This document shows positions 43,610-53,043 of a DNA stretch of 64,000 nt, piece by piece. The stretch lies in assembly GCF_900188385.1 (NCBI RefSeq), contig NZ_FZOI01000006.1, positions 124,001 to 188,000 on the forward strand. The letters run 5' to 3'. How positions within the stretch are numbered: position 1 is the first letter of the stretch; the number at the start of each line of letters is the position of its first letter. The position numbers and the translations under genes are program-made. This stretch comes from Azospirillum sp. RU38E. GTDB lineage: Bacteria > Pseudomonadota > Alphaproteobacteria > Azospirillales > Azospirillaceae. The notes beneath the pieces were generated by a model. It saw only the letters and a list, made by a program, of their open reading frames with translations. It searched no databases and was not told where the DNA came from.

Positions 43610-45898
43610 TTATGCCAGCAGTTCAAACATGCCGGTCACCCCTTCCGCCTGGGCGGAGGGGGCGATCCAGAGTGTGAACAGGCCCGGTTCCACCGTCGGC
43701 TTGTTCTCCACCCCATAGAAAAGCAGGTCACGGCGGCTGAGGGTGAAGCTCACCACCCGGCTTTCGCCCGCTGCCAGTGGCAGCTTGGTGAAGGCCTTCA
43801 ATTCCCGCACCGGCCGGGTGATGCTGGCTGTCTGGTCGCGGATGTAAAGCTGGGCCACCTCCTCCGCGGCGCGCTGGCCCCGGTTGGTGATGGTGGCGCT
43901 GATGGTCAGCGTGCCATCCCAGGCCAGCGTGGCGGGCAGTTTCAGATCGCTGTAATGGATATCGCCATAGGTCAGACCATGCCCGAACGGGTACAGCGCC
44001 TCGTTGGGCGCTTCCCGGTACCTGGCCTTATATTCCGTCGGCTTGCCCGCCAGCACCGGCCGGCCCGTGTTCTTATGGGCATAGAAATAGGGCTGCTGCC
44101 CGGTTTCATAGGGAAAGGAACAGGGCAGCCGGCCGGAGGGGCCATGGTCGCCGAACAGGATATCGGCCATGGCGTGCCCGGCCTCCGAGCCTAAGAACCA
44201 GGTCACCAGAATGGCCTTGGCATCACGCACCGCCCCTTGCACGGCCAGCGCCCGGCCATTGGTCAGCAGGACCACCATGGGTTTGCCGGTGGTGGCCAGC
44301 GCCTCGGCCAGTTCCTGCTGGGCGGTGGGCAGGCCGATATCCGTGCGGCTCTGCGCCTCGCCGGACATGCGCTCATTCTCGCCCACGCACAGCACCACGA
44401 TATCGGCGGCCCTGGCGGCGGCCATTGCCGCCTCAATCCCACCCGGCAGGGGGGCATTGACGCCGCATCCATCGGTGAAGCTGACCGTCGCATCCGGCCC
44501 CAGTGCCGCGCGCACGCCGGTGGGCAGGTCCACCGCCTGGGCATTGTCGCCATAGATCACCCAAGGGCCATTCAGGCTGCGTTCCTGGCGCAGGAAGGGG
44601 CCGATGAAGGCGATCTTGCGCCCCTGCTTGGGCAGGGGCAGCAGATTGTCCTCATTCTTCAGCAGCACGATGGATTTGCGCCCCGCCTCCCGCGCCAGGG
44701 CCAGATGGGCGGGCAGGCGGGTGCGGGCCTTTTCCCGCTTGGCATTGATGCGGCGGAACGGATCATCGAACAGGCCCAGCATGGCCTTGACCGCCAGCAC
44801 CCGGCGCACTGACCGGTCAACCACCGCTTCCGGTACCAGCCCGTCACGCACCAGCCCCGGCAGGTGGCGGGCATAGAGGTCGCTCTGCATACTCATGTCG
44901 ACGCCGGCCAGGATGGCCAGACGGGCGGCATCCCGCCCATCCCTGGCATAGCCATGGGCGATCATCTCCTCATCGCCGGTATAGTCGGAAACGATGATGC
45001 CCTGGAATTTCCATTCATCGCGCAGCAGATCGGTCATCAGCCATTTATTGCCATGCGCGGGAATGCCGTTGATTTCATTGAAGGCGGCCATGCCCGACAG
45101 GGCACCGGCATCAAACCCGGCCTGATAGGGGGGCAGATAGACTTCCCGCAGGGTGCGTTCGGACATATCCACCGTATTATAATCCAGCCCGCCCATGGCA
45201 GCACCATAGGCGGCGACATGCTTGATGCAGGCCATCATTGCATCATCGGCCCGCAGGTCACCGCCCTGGAACCCCTTCACGCGCGCCGCGGCGAACAGGC
45301 AGCCCAGCAGCACATCCTCCCCGGCCCCTTCCATGGTGCGGCCCCAGCGCTGGTCGCGGGCAATATCCACCATGGGGGCGAAGGTCCAGTCGATGCCGGC
45401 GGCGGCGGCCTCAATCGCCGCCACCCGCGCGGTTCGCTCCGCCAGCGATGGTTCAAAGCTGGCCGCCTCCCCCACGCCGACGGGGAAGATGGTGCGGTGA
45501 CCGTGGATGATGTCTGCGGCGAAGACCAGCGGGATCTTCATCCGTGATTTCTGCATCACCGCCCGCTGCATCCGTTCGGCCATCACGGCGCCATTGCCGT
45601 TGAACACGCCGGTCAGGCGACCGGCCACAGCGGCTTCCACCTGCTGATCGAAATTCCCGCTATTGCCGCTGGGCGGGTTGATGGCGGTGGCGACACCGCC
45701 ACTCCAGGCCGCGGCCATCAGCTGCAACTGCCCGGCCTTTTCCTCCACATTCATCCGGCTGATTAATGCGTCGATGAAGGCTGGCACGGGGCCGGCTTCC
45801 GCCGCCTGTGCCAGGGGCCGGGCCGGGCTGGCCATCCAGGCCGCCGCGACACCCGCCCCCATCATCACCGCCCGCCGGGATATTTTCTTGTCACCCAT
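43610..45898 (-). CDS. bglX: beta-glucosidase-like glycoside hydrolase family 3, Tat-exported
   Basis: This 762-residue enzyme is of the BglX type. A twin-arginine signal (KISRRAVMMGAGVAAAWMA) is followed by the GH3 barrel, with the KHVAAYG motif and the nucleophile region GIIVSDYTGDEEM. The second alpha/beta domain has SIVLLKNEDNLLPL, and a C-terminal fibronectin-III-like domain contains LYIRDQTASITRPVREL. The family removes terminal beta-linked glucose in the periplasm. The gene is divergent from lacI, and a LacI-type operator (TGTAACCGGTTGCA at 45969-45982) lies 71 bases upstream of its start. With a GH144-like enzyme in the same locus it may degrade beta-1,2-glucan fragments (sophorose and others). 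Substrate specificity is inference. Confidence 0.9.
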   Translation of the reverse strand: MGDKKISRRAVMMGAGVAAAWMASPARPLAQAAEAGPVPAFIDALISRMNVEEKAGQLQLMAAAWSGGVATAINPPSGNSGNFDQQVEAAVAGRLTGVFNGNGAVMAERMQRAVMQKSRMKIPLVFAADIIHGHRTIFPVGVGEAASFEPSLAERTARVAAIEAAAAGIDWTFAPMVDIARDQRWGRTMEGAGEDVLLGCLFAAARVKGFQGGDLRADDAMMACIKHVAAYGAAMGGLDYNTVDMSERTLREVYLPPYQAGFDAGALSGMAAFNEINGIPAHGNKWLMTDLLRDEWKFQGIIVSDYTGDEEMIAHGYARDGRDAARLAILAGVDMSMQSDLYARHLPGLVRDGLVPEAVVDRSVRRVLAVKAMLGLFDDPFRRINAKREKARTRLPAHLALAREAGRKSIVLLKNEDNLLPLPKQGRKIAFIGPFLRQERSLNGPWVIYGDNAQAVDLPTGVRAALGPDATVSFTDGCGVNAPLPGGIEAAMAAARAADIVVLCVGENERMSGEAQSRTDIGLPTAQQELAEALATTGKPMVVLLTNGRALAVQGAVRDAKAILVTWFLGSEAGHAMADILFGDHGPSGRLPCSFPYETGQQPYFYAHKNTGRPVLAGKPTEYKARYREAPNEALYPFGHGLTYGDIHYSDLKLPATLAWDGTLTISATITNRGQRAAEEVAQLYIRDQTASITRPVRELKAFTKLPLAAGESRVVSFTLSRRDLLFYGVENKPTVEPGLFTLWIAPSAQAEGVTGMFELLA

Positions 45899-45968
45899 CG
45901 TTGCCTCTCGTGTGACCCGTCCCGTGCAAATTCACGAATTGGGGTCAAAAATGGGGTTGACTGCATCA

Positions 45969-45982
45969 TGTAACCGGTTGCA
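45969..45982. promoter_or_regulatory. LacI-type operator between bglX and lacI
   Basis: TGTAACCGGTTGCA is a near-perfect palindrome with a central CCGG, the shape typical of LacI-family sites (consensus TGnAACCGGTTnCA). It is placed to control both divergent genes. Similar sites precede the receptor gene at 48596-48609 and 48649-48662. Confidence 0.65.
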
Positions 45983-46082
45983 TAGACGATTTCACAGTAT
46001 CAGCGCAATAGAAGTTCGTAGCACGGACCGGTTTCTTCGGTCATAAAGGGTCTCTGGCCGGACATCATCACGGGGAATTGAC

Positions 46083-47087
46083 GTGGGCAACGGGAAGCCG
46101 CCGCATAATGCGACGATCAGGGATGTGGCTCGTCTGGCCGGTGTTTCGGTTGCCACCGTGTCGCGCGCGGTCAATGGCCATCCCAGTGTCAGCCCGGATA
46201 CGCGCGACCGCATCAATCGGGTGGCGGAAAGCCTGAACTATACCCCCCATGCGGGCGCGCGCAGCCTGTCCATCGCCAAGACCCAGGCCATCGGCGTGGT
46301 CCTGCCGGACCTGTTCGGGGAATTCTTCTCTGAACTGGTGCGCGGGCTGGATCGGCGGGCGGGGGAATTGGGCTATCACCTGATGCTGTCCAGCCTGCAC
46401 GCCGATCTGGCACGGGTGACGCGGGCGGTTTCCACCATGCGCGGGCGGGTGGATGGGGTGATCATCATGGCCCCGCAATTGCCGGTAAAGACCCTGGCTG
46501 CGACCTTGCCGGCGGGGATGCCGACCCTGCTGCTGAACAGCGAACGCAATCGTACCCACCCGGTGATCAGCTTTGACAACCAGTCCGGGGCTGTGGCGGT
46601 GACCCGGCATCTGATCGGGCTGGGGCGGCGCCATATCGTGCATATTGCCGGCCCCGCCGGCAATCTGGATGCGCGGGAACGCGCGGATGGATATCGCCGG
46701 GCCATGGCGGAATTTGCCCCCGATGCCCCGGTAACGGTGGTGGAAGGCCGCTTCGATGATTTATCCGGGGCGGCGGCGCTGCGCGACCTGCTGGCGGCCG
46801 GCACCCAGGTGGATGCTGTCTTTGCCGCCAATGACATGATGGCCATCGGCGCCCTGACCTGGGCGCGCCAGAACGGCCTTTCCGTGCCGGGGCAGATTGC
46901 CGTGGCCGGCTTCGATGATATTCCGCTGGCCCATTATCTGGGCCTGACAACCATGCGTGTGCATGTCGCCGAGTTGGGGGGCCGCGCCGTCACCCGGCTG
47001 GCGGCGATGATTGATGGCGATGATGCCGGCAAGAAGCTGGAGATCATCACGCCCGACCTTGTGATCAGGGAGTCCACCCGACAATGA
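46083..47087 (+). CDS. LacI family repressor of the glucan locus
   Basis: This is a 334-residue protein. The helix-turn-helix and hinge helix are TIRDVARLAGVSVATVSRAV and SVSPDTRDRINRVAESLNYTPHAGARSL. The remainder is a periplasmic-binding-protein fold with DGVIIMAPQL, FDDIPLAHYLGLTTMRVH and a typical C-terminus. GTG 46083 follows GGGGA. It is divergent from bglX and overlaps the start of the GH144-like gene (ATGA). The TGnAACCGGTTnCA sites in the locus are its probable targets, so induction by an oligosaccharide or glucose-type inducer is likely. Confidence 0.92.
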   Translation: MGNGKPPHNATIRDVARLAGVSVATVSRAVNGHPSVSPDTRDRINRVAESLNYTPHAGARSLSIAKTQAIGVVLPDLFGEFFSELVRGLDRRAGELGYHLMLSSLHADLARVTRAVSTMRGRVDGVIIMAPQLPVKTLAATLPAGMPTLLLNSERNRTHPVISFDNQSGAVAVTRHLIGLGRRHIVHIAGPAGNLDARERADGYRRAMAEFAPDAPVTVVEGRFDDLSGAAALRDLLAAGTQVDAVFAANDMMAIGALTWARQNGLSVPGQIAVAGFDDIPLAHYLGLTTMRVHVAELGGRAVTRLAAMIDGDDAGKKLEIITPDLVIRESTRQ

Positions 47088-48517
47088 TCCACCGCCGTAC
47101 CCTGCTGGGGGCAGCGCCGTTCCTGGCCGGGGCGGCGCTGCTGCCCGGCTGGGCGGTTCGCGCCGCCCCGCCCCTTGTCTCACTGCCGCCCTTCTTCGAC
47201 GATCTGGGCCGCCGCACCTTCAATTTCTTCTGGGAAAGGGCCAATGCGGGCAATGGGCTGGTGCCTGACCGCTGGCCAACCCCGTCTTTTTGCAGCATCG
47301 CCGCGGTTGGCTTTGCGCTCACCGCCTATGGCATTGGCGTGGCGCGCGGTTATGTCAGCCGGGCTGACGCCGCCATCCGCACCCTGACCACGCTGCGTTT
47401 CTTTGACCAGCTGCCGCAGGGGCCGGCGGCCACGGGCGTGGCCGGGCATAAGGGCTTTTTCTATCATTTCCTGGATATGCTGACGGGCCTGCGTTACGGC
47501 CAGTGCGAGCTGTCCAGTGTCGATACCGCCCTGCTGCATCTGGGCATGTTGTTTTCCGCGGGTTTCTTTGATGGGAGCGATCCGGCAGAGCAGGAAATCC
47601 GCCGGCTGGCGCTGGATCTGGTGGACCGGGCGGAATGGCCCTGGTTCCAGAACCAGGCCGGCGACATCTCCATGGGCTGGGGGCCGGAGAAAGGCTTCAT
47701 CGACCATTACTGGACCGGTTACAATGAAGGCATGATGGTGCTGCTGCTGGCGCTGGGGTCGGGCCGGCATCCGGTGGCCGATGGGGCGTGGGACAACTGG
47801 ACCCGCACCTATGCACGGTCATGGCGGGGGCAGGGGATGGGGCGGCATCTGGCCTTCGCCCCCCTGTTTGGCCACCAATACAGCCATATGTGGGTGGATT
47901 TCCGGGGTATCCGCGATGCGGTGATGCGCGAGGCTGGTTTCGATTATTTCCAGAACAGCCGCCGCGCCGCCTATGCCGCACGGGCCTATTGCATGGCAAA
48001 TCCGGGCGGCTGGCGCGGCTATGCTGCGGATATCTGGGGGCTGACCGCCTGCGACGGGCCGGGCCATGCGCAATTCAGCGTCGATGGCAGGGAACGGCGT
48101 TTCCACGGCTATTCGGCGCGCGGGCCGCTGGATCAGCCGGACGGGCTGGATGATGGCACCTTGTCCCCCACAGCAGCGCTTGGCTGCCTGCCCTTCGCCC
48201 CGGAAATCGTGGTGCCGGCGGCACTGGCCATGAAGGAACGCTATGGCGACCGGCTTTATGGCCAATATGGCTTCCTGGACAGTTTCAACCCCAGCTTCAT
48301 CGGGCCGGCCGCGCAGTCGGATAAGGGGCAGGTGGACCCGGTAACGGGCTGGGTGGCGACGGATTACATCGCCATCGATCAGGGCCCCATTCTGGGCATG
48401 ATGGCCAATTATCAGGATGGGCTGATCTGGCGGGTGATGCGGGGGGCGGCCACGCTGCGGCGTGGCCTGCGGCGCGCCGGTTTCACCGGGGGCTGGCTGC
48501 CATCCGGTCCGGGCTGA
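47084..48517 (+). CDS. endo-beta-1,2-glucanase-like glycosidase (GH144/PF10091)
   Basis: This is a 477-residue protein with a Tat/Sec-like signal (MIHRRTLLGAAPFLAGAALLPG) and an (alpha/alpha)6-barrel 'glucoamylase' domain. Conserved segments include RRTFNFFWERANAGNGLVPDR, SIAAVGFALTAYGIGVARG, GFFYHFLDMLTGLRYG and LSSVDTALLHLGMLFSAG. Within PF10091 these match the GH144 endo-beta-1,2-glucanases and related sophorose-acting proteins. The export signal and the partner GH3 and TBDR genes fit periplasmic breakdown of an imported beta-1,2-glucan. The start overlaps the lacI stop. A different beta-glucan specificity is possible. Confidence 0.82.
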   Translation: MIHRRTLLGAAPFLAGAALLPGWAVRAAPPLVSLPPFFDDLGRRTFNFFWERANAGNGLVPDRWPTPSFCSIAAVGFALTAYGIGVARGYVSRADAAIRTLTTLRFFDQLPQGPAATGVAGHKGFFYHFLDMLTGLRYGQCELSSVDTALLHLGMLFSAGFFDGSDPAEQEIRRLALDLVDRAEWPWFQNQAGDISMGWGPEKGFIDHYWTGYNEGMMVLLLALGSGRHPVADGAWDNWTRTYARSWRGQGMGRHLAFAPLFGHQYSHMWVDFRGIRDAVMREAGFDYFQNSRRAAYAARAYCMANPGGWRGYAADIWGLTACDGPGHAQFSVDGRERRFHGYSARGPLDQPDGLDDGTLSPTAALGCLPFAPEIVVPAALAMKERYGDRLYGQYGFLDSFNPSFIGPAAQSDKGQVDPVTGWVATDYIAIDQGPILGMMANYQDGLIWRVMRGAATLRRGLRRAGFTGGWLPSGPG

Positions 48518-48595
48518 TCGGCAACATTTCAGCAAATCGCGGTTAACGGATCAGAAAAGGTGCTTGACGGCACCAAATCAGCCGCTACTAATCCA

Positions 48596-48609
48596 TGGAA
48601 CCGTTTACA
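48596..48609 (+). promoter_or_regulatory. LacI-type operator 1 upstream of the receptor gene
   Basis: TGGAACCGTTTACA resembles the consensus TGnAACCGGTTnCA with one change in the central CCGG. It lies 83 bases upstream of the receptor ATG. Confidence 0.5.
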
Positions 48610-48648
48610 TCGCCGCACATTCTCCAATCCATGGCGGCTAAACAAAAA

Positions 48649-48662
48649 TGAAACCGGTTACA
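48649..48662 (+). promoter_or_regulatory. LacI-type operator 2 upstream of the receptor gene
   Basis: TGAAACCGGTTACA keeps the central AACCGGTT and ends 29 bases before the receptor ATG at 48692. Two sites 53 bases apart, roughly five helical turns, could support DNA looping by a LacI tetramer or dimer pair. It overlaps the alternative ATG at 48662. Confidence 0.6.
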
Positions 48663-48691
48663 TGGTTTCAAATTCGGGGAAGAAAACGCAG

Positions 48692-51616
48692 ATGCCCAGG
48701 TCATTCTCCTATCGGTCAGCCGCCCGTCTGGGCGTATCCCTGTTTGCCGTGGCCATCGCTGTCGGCATGGTTCCCCTGGCCAATGGCCAGACGGCCTCCA
48801 CCGTGCGCGGCCATGTGGATGGCGGCGCACCGGGGGCGGTGGTGACGGCCACCAACCTTTCCACCGGCCAGAAACAGACCGGCAAGCTGGATGAGAAGGG
48901 TGATTACGTGCTGGTGGGGCTGCGTCCCGGCAGCTACCGGATTGAAGCGGCCGGCAATGTGGCCGACGCTGCCGTGCCGGTGGGGCAGACGGTGATCGTC
49001 GATCTGGCCCCCGCCGCCCCGACGCTGGACGAAATTGTGGTGACCAGCGCCAGGTTGACGGAACCGCGCTCGGCCATCGTCAGCACCAATGTGACGCCGG
49101 CCCAGATTGAATCACTGCCGCAGAATGACCGCAACTTCCTGAATTTCGCGGCCCTGGCGCCGGGTGTTTCGGTTTCGCCCTCGGCTGGCAACCGCTCCAT
49201 CCAGGCGGGCGGCGTCAGCGCGGATAATATCAACGTCTTCATCGATGGCACCAGTTACAAGAATCAGGTGGGCCATGGCGGGGTTGCCGGGCAGAGCTTT
49301 TCCCAGGGCAACCCGTTTCCGCAGCTGGCCATCCAGGAATTCCGCGTCGATACGCAGAATTTCAAGGCGGAATATGAACAGGCCGGTTCGGCCATTATCT
49401 CCGCCGTCACCAAGACCGGCGGCACGGAGTTTCATGGCACCGGCTTTGTGCAATATCAGCCAAAAGCCTTTATCGGCCGCCCCTATTTCGACCGGCCGGG
49501 CAAGGCCAATAATCCCGATGGCACGCGGGAGAAGCCGGATTACAAGCGCACCCAATATGGCGCCGATCTGGGCGGCCCGATCATTGCCGAAAAGCTGCAT
49601 TTCTACGTCGCCTATGAAGGCACGACACAGACCAACCCTTCCACCGGCGTGCAGCTGCTGACCCCGTCGGGCGGGGGCACGCCCGCCTATCAGGCGCTGG
49701 CAACGCGGGAAAACGGCAGTTTCCCAGCCGATTTCAAACAGGATCTGCTGTTCGGCAAGCTGACCTTCTTTGTCAGCGAGGCCGATACGGTGGATGCCAG
49801 CTATTTCCTGCGCAAGGAAGACGATCTGGCCGATTTCGGCAATCAGGCCGCCCGTTCCCACGGGCGGTTGAAGCAGAACGACATCAAGAACTATCAGCTT
49901 GAATGGAAGCATGATGGCGACGGTTTCCTGAATGAAGCGCAGATCGCCTATCAGACGGTGACGACCGGCACGCCGCGCAACAGTGACGGCCCGGAAACCA
50001 TTCTGACCGACGGGCGCAACGGCCGCGAAGTGGCGCAGCTGGGCGGGCATTTCTTCACCCAGGAGAGCGCCCAGAAACTGCTGACCTTCAAAAACGCCAC
50101 CACCTGGACCGGTGACGCGCACACGGTGAAGGTCGGCGGCAAGCTGACCCTGGCCAAGTTCAGCCGGCTGGAGGATTTTTACAGCAACGGCACCTATATT
50201 TACGATGCCAACACCTATACCGGTACCGCCGCCGACATTCCCTATGCGGCGCAGATCGCCATCCGGCCGGTGGAAAAGGCCCGGGCCAACAATACCCAGA
50301 TCGGCCTGTTCATCCAGGATGATTGGGAAATCACCGATAGGCTGACGGCCAATCTGGGCCTGCGCTGGGATTATGAATCCAACCAGGGCAACAATAAATT
50401 TGTGACGCCGGCCAATGTTGTCACCGCCCTGCGCAATTACCAGGGCTGGAAGGCGGCCGGCATCAATCCGGATGATTATATTTCCACCGGCAAGAACCGC
50501 GATGCCTATCTGGGGGCCTTCCAGCCGCGTCTGGGCCTGTCCTATGATCTGGAAGGGGATCGCAAGACGGTGCTGTTTGCCGGGGCCGGTCGTTATTATG
50601 ACCGCAACCTGTTCCTGACCTCCCAGATTGAGACCATCTCCAATCTCTATCGCACCGATCAGCGGATTGAGTTCGGGGGCGGCACGGCCTGCGCGCCGGC
50701 CTATCAGGCCGGGTTGAAGGATCCCAACAATTTGCGGCAAGCCCTCAGCGGCTGTGTCAAGGGTGGGTCGGTCTGGCTGCTGCCCAATGATATCAAGCTG
50801 CCTTATTCGGACCAGCTTGATATCGGCGTGCGTCAGCAGTTTGGTGAAATCCAGACCTCACTGACCTTCGCCTACATCATTTCAAAAAACATCTTCCAGT
50901 ATGTGCGCGGCAACCGGATGCCGGATGGCAGCTTCAGCCCCGCCGGTGACCTCTGGATCATTGATAATTTCCCCGCCGCCGGCCAGTTGCCCGGCTTCAA
51001 TGGCAAGCTGAATATCGGTGCCAGTGAAGGGGAGGCGCGCTACGCCGCCATCTATCTGACGGCGCAGAAACCCTACACGGATGAATCCGGCTGGGGCTTC
51101 ACCACCAGCCTGACCCTGCAGCGCCCGCGCACCAATGTGGGAACGGAGCTGGGGGCCGATGAGTTCTTCGAAGGCCCGCGCCAGAACCAGTTCGGCTGGC
51201 ATTATGTGCAGGGCGTGGATAAATATCGCTTCGTGGGCACCGGTATTGTGGCCGGCCCCTGGGGGACCAAACTGTCCAGCACGCTGACCCTGGCATCCGG
51301 GCCGGCCTTCGGCAATGTCATTTCCGGCCTGCCCGACACACCGCCCAATGCCTGCTGTTTTGCCAATCTGGGCGGTGTGTTCTATCCCAAAACGACCTTC
51401 GGCTATAAGAACCTGGACCTGCGCCTTTCCAAGGATATCGAGACCTTCTCCGGCCATCTGCTGACGCTGGATTTCCAGGTTTACAACGCGTTCGACTGGG
51501 TGAACCGCAGCTATTCCGCCTGGACAGCGGGGGCCGGTGCCAACCCGACCTTTAAGGAAAACGGCACAGTGGGCAATGCCCGCACCTTCCAGGTGGGGGC
51601 CCGCTACAAGTTCTGA
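48692..51616 (+). CDS. Oar-like TonB-dependent receptor with carboxypeptidase-regulatory domain
   Basis: This 974-residue outer-membrane receptor has a signal peptide (SLFAVAIAVGMVPLANGQ), an N-terminal carboxypeptidase-regulatory/Cna-B-like domain (GHVDGGAPGAVVTATNLSTG, residues about 35-110), a plug (VVTSARLTEPRSAIVSTNV, GNPFPQLAIQEFRVDTQNF, AGSAIISAVTKTGG) and a long barrel ending RTFQVGARYKF. This is the Oar/sugar-receptor type. ATG 48692 is used because the signal peptide begins there and because the LacI-type operator at 48649-48662 must lie upstream. In-frame ATG 48662 has no ribosome-binding site. It follows lacI and the GH144-like gene, so it probably imports the glucan oligosaccharide. 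Confidence 0.88.
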   Translation: MPRSFSYRSAARLGVSLFAVAIAVGMVPLANGQTASTVRGHVDGGAPGAVVTATNLSTGQKQTGKLDEKGDYVLVGLRPGSYRIEAAGNVADAAVPVGQTVIVDLAPAAPTLDEIVVTSARLTEPRSAIVSTNVTPAQIESLPQNDRNFLNFAALAPGVSVSPSAGNRSIQAGGVSADNINVFIDGTSYKNQVGHGGVAGQSFSQGNPFPQLAIQEFRVDTQNFKAEYEQAGSAIISAVTKTGGTEFHGTGFVQYQPKAFIGRPYFDRPGKANNPDGTREKPDYKRTQYGADLGGPIIAEKLHFYVAYEGTTQTNPSTGVQLLTPSGGGTPAYQALATRENGSFPADFKQDLLFGKLTFFVSEADTVDASYFLRKEDDLADFGNQAARSHGRLKQNDIKNYQLEWKHDGDGFLNEAQIAYQTVTTGTPRNSDGPETILTDGRNGREVAQLGGHFFTQESAQKLLTFKNATTWTGDAHTVKVGGKLTLAKFSRLEDFYSNGTYIYDANTYTGTAADIPYAAQIAIRPVEKARANNTQIGLFIQDDWEITDRLTANLGLRWDYESNQGNNKFVTPANVVTALRNYQGWKAAGINPDDYISTGKNRDAYLGAFQPRLGLSYDLEGDRKTVLFAGAGRYYDRNLFLTSQIETISNLYRTDQRIEFGGGTACAPAYQAGLKDPNNLRQALSGCVKGGSVWLLPNDIKLPYSDQLDIGVRQQFGEIQTSLTFAYIISKNIFQYVRGNRMPDGSFSPAGDLWIIDNFPAAGQLPGFNGKLNIGASEGEARYAAIYLTAQKPYTDESGWGFTTSLTLQRPRTNVGTELGADEFFEGPRQNQFGWHYVQGVDKYRFVGTGIVAGPWGTKLSSTLTLASGPAFGNVISGLPDTPPNACCFANLGGVFYPKTTFGYKNLDLRLSKDIETFSGHLLTLDFQVYNAFDWVNRSYSAWTAGAGANPTFKENGTVGNARTFQVGARYKF

Positions 51617-51631
51617 TGTATTTGTCGCCCC

Positions 51632-51661
51632 CCCCTCCCGTCGGGCGACCGGCGGGAGGGG
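51632..51661 (+). terminator. hairpin after the Oar-like receptor gene
   Basis: CCCCTCCCG (51632-51640) pairs with CGGGAGGGG (51653-51661) around a 12-base loop, 16 bases after the stop codon. There is no T-run, so termination may be Rho-dependent. The region from 51617 to 51935 holds nothing else that I recognise. Confidence 0.5.
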
Positions 51662-51935
51662 AGGCGGCCATCGGGCACTGCGCCCGGCCGGCCATCGGAA
51701 ATATCCCGCCAGCCGAGGCAGAACAACGCTGTCATGACACCGTGAGTGCTCAGCAATGGCGGCGTGACTCACGAACTTTTGCCGCCGACAATCCCGGCGC
51801 GGTTCACATCCCCTGCCACGCAAAGGCCAATGCCATTGCGCTCCCCTGTGCGCTGCGTCATTGTGAACGAAGGCAGATACAGACATTGACTGGGCACCAA
51901 TCCCGCTTTTCCGTTCCGATCCGGTGGTTTGACAG

Positions 51936-53039
51936 ATGGTGGATACGCGCCAGGACGGCGACAGCCTGATCCTGACCATACCGGCGGGCGGCATTGATCC
52001 CGCCCAACTGGCCGCTCCGCCGCAGACCCTGCCGGCGGGCGGCATTTCCACTTTGCGGGTGGAAGCGCCGACGGGTTGGAAATGGGGCACGGTGGATGCC
52101 GCCTTCCTGGCCGGCTTGCTGAGCCAGCTGCGCGGGGAGGGGCCAAATGCCCCGGATGTGCGGGTGGAGGGCGTGCCGCGCGATCTGGCCAAGCTGCTGG
52201 ATCTGGCCCGCAGCGCCCCCGCCCCGGCAGAGGCGAAGCCCCAGCCGGGCCTGCGCAAACGGCTGGGCAAAGCCACCCTGGCGCAATGGGATGAATCCAA
52301 GGCCATGATGGCCCTGATCGGGGAGGTGGTGTGGCGCCTGCCGCGCTTCTTCACCGGCCGCGCCATGCTGCGCCGGAATGAGGTGATGGACGTCATCGCC
52401 GAATCCAGCACCAACGCCCTGATCATCGTTGCCATCGTCAATGTGCTGATGGGCGCCATTCTGGCCTTTGTCGGGGCGGTGCAGCTGAAGGCGTTTGGCG
52501 CCGGGCTCTATGTCGCCGATCTGGTCGGCATCGCCTCTGTGCGTGAACTGGCCCCGGTGATGACGGCCATCGTGCTGGCCGGGCGCACCGGCGCCAGCTT
52601 CGCCGCCCGCATCGCCACCATGCAGGGCAATGAAGAGATCGACGCCCTGACCACCCTGGGTGTACCGCCGGAGGAATTTCTGGTGCTGCCGCGCGTGGTG
52701 GCCCTGTCGCTGCTGATGCCGCTGCTTTATGTCTATGCCTGTGCCCTGTCGCTGGTGGGCGGGCTGGTGGTGGCCATCTCCATGCTGGATATCACCGCCA
52801 CCGCCTATATGGTGGAAACCCAGGCGGCGATCAAAAGCGCCAATTTTTACATCGGTGGGCTGAAATCGCTGGTCTTTGGCGCCATGGTGGCGCTGATCGG
52901 CTGCCGCTGCGGGTTGCGGGCCGGGCGTTCGGCCGCCGATGTCGGTCAGGCCACCACCTCGGCGGTGGTCAATGCCATTGTCGCCATCATCGCCGTGGAT
53001 GCGCTGTTCGCCATCTGCGCCAATGCGCTGGGGATCTAA
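51936..53039 (+). CDS. MlaE-like ABC permease with N-terminal STAS-like region
   Basis: This is a 367-residue protein. Residues 1-100 resemble the STAS-like extension of alphaproteobacterial MlaE proteins (DGDSLILTIPAGGIDP ... VRVEGVPRDLAKLLDLA). The rest is the MlaE membrane domain with about five to six helices and the family motif GIASVRELAPVMTAIVLAGR followed by EEIDALTTLGVPPEEFLVLPR. It forms the permease of a lipid transport complex between inner and outer membrane. The next three genes are the ATPase, the MCE-domain protein and the lipoprotein, all closely packed. Confidence 0.9.
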   Translation: MVDTRQDGDSLILTIPAGGIDPAQLAAPPQTLPAGGISTLRVEAPTGWKWGTVDAAFLAGLLSQLRGEGPNAPDVRVEGVPRDLAKLLDLARSAPAPAEAKPQPGLRKRLGKATLAQWDESKAMMALIGEVVWRLPRFFTGRAMLRRNEVMDVIAESSTNALIIVAIVNVLMGAILAFVGAVQLKAFGAGLYVADLVGIASVRELAPVMTAIVLAGRTGASFAARIATMQGNEEIDALTTLGVPPEEFLVLPRVVALSLLMPLLYVYACALSLVGGLVVAISMLDITATAYMVETQAAIKSANFYIGGLKSLVFGAMVALIGCRCGLRAGRSAADVGQATTSAVVNAIVAIIAVDALFAICANALGI

Positions 53040-53043
53040 GGCC

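Noticed and set aside
48560-48691. N-terminal extension of the Oar-like receptor from 48560 or 48662
   Set aside because: It would place two LacI-type operators in the coding sequence and add residues before a normal signal peptide. ATG 48692 fits better.
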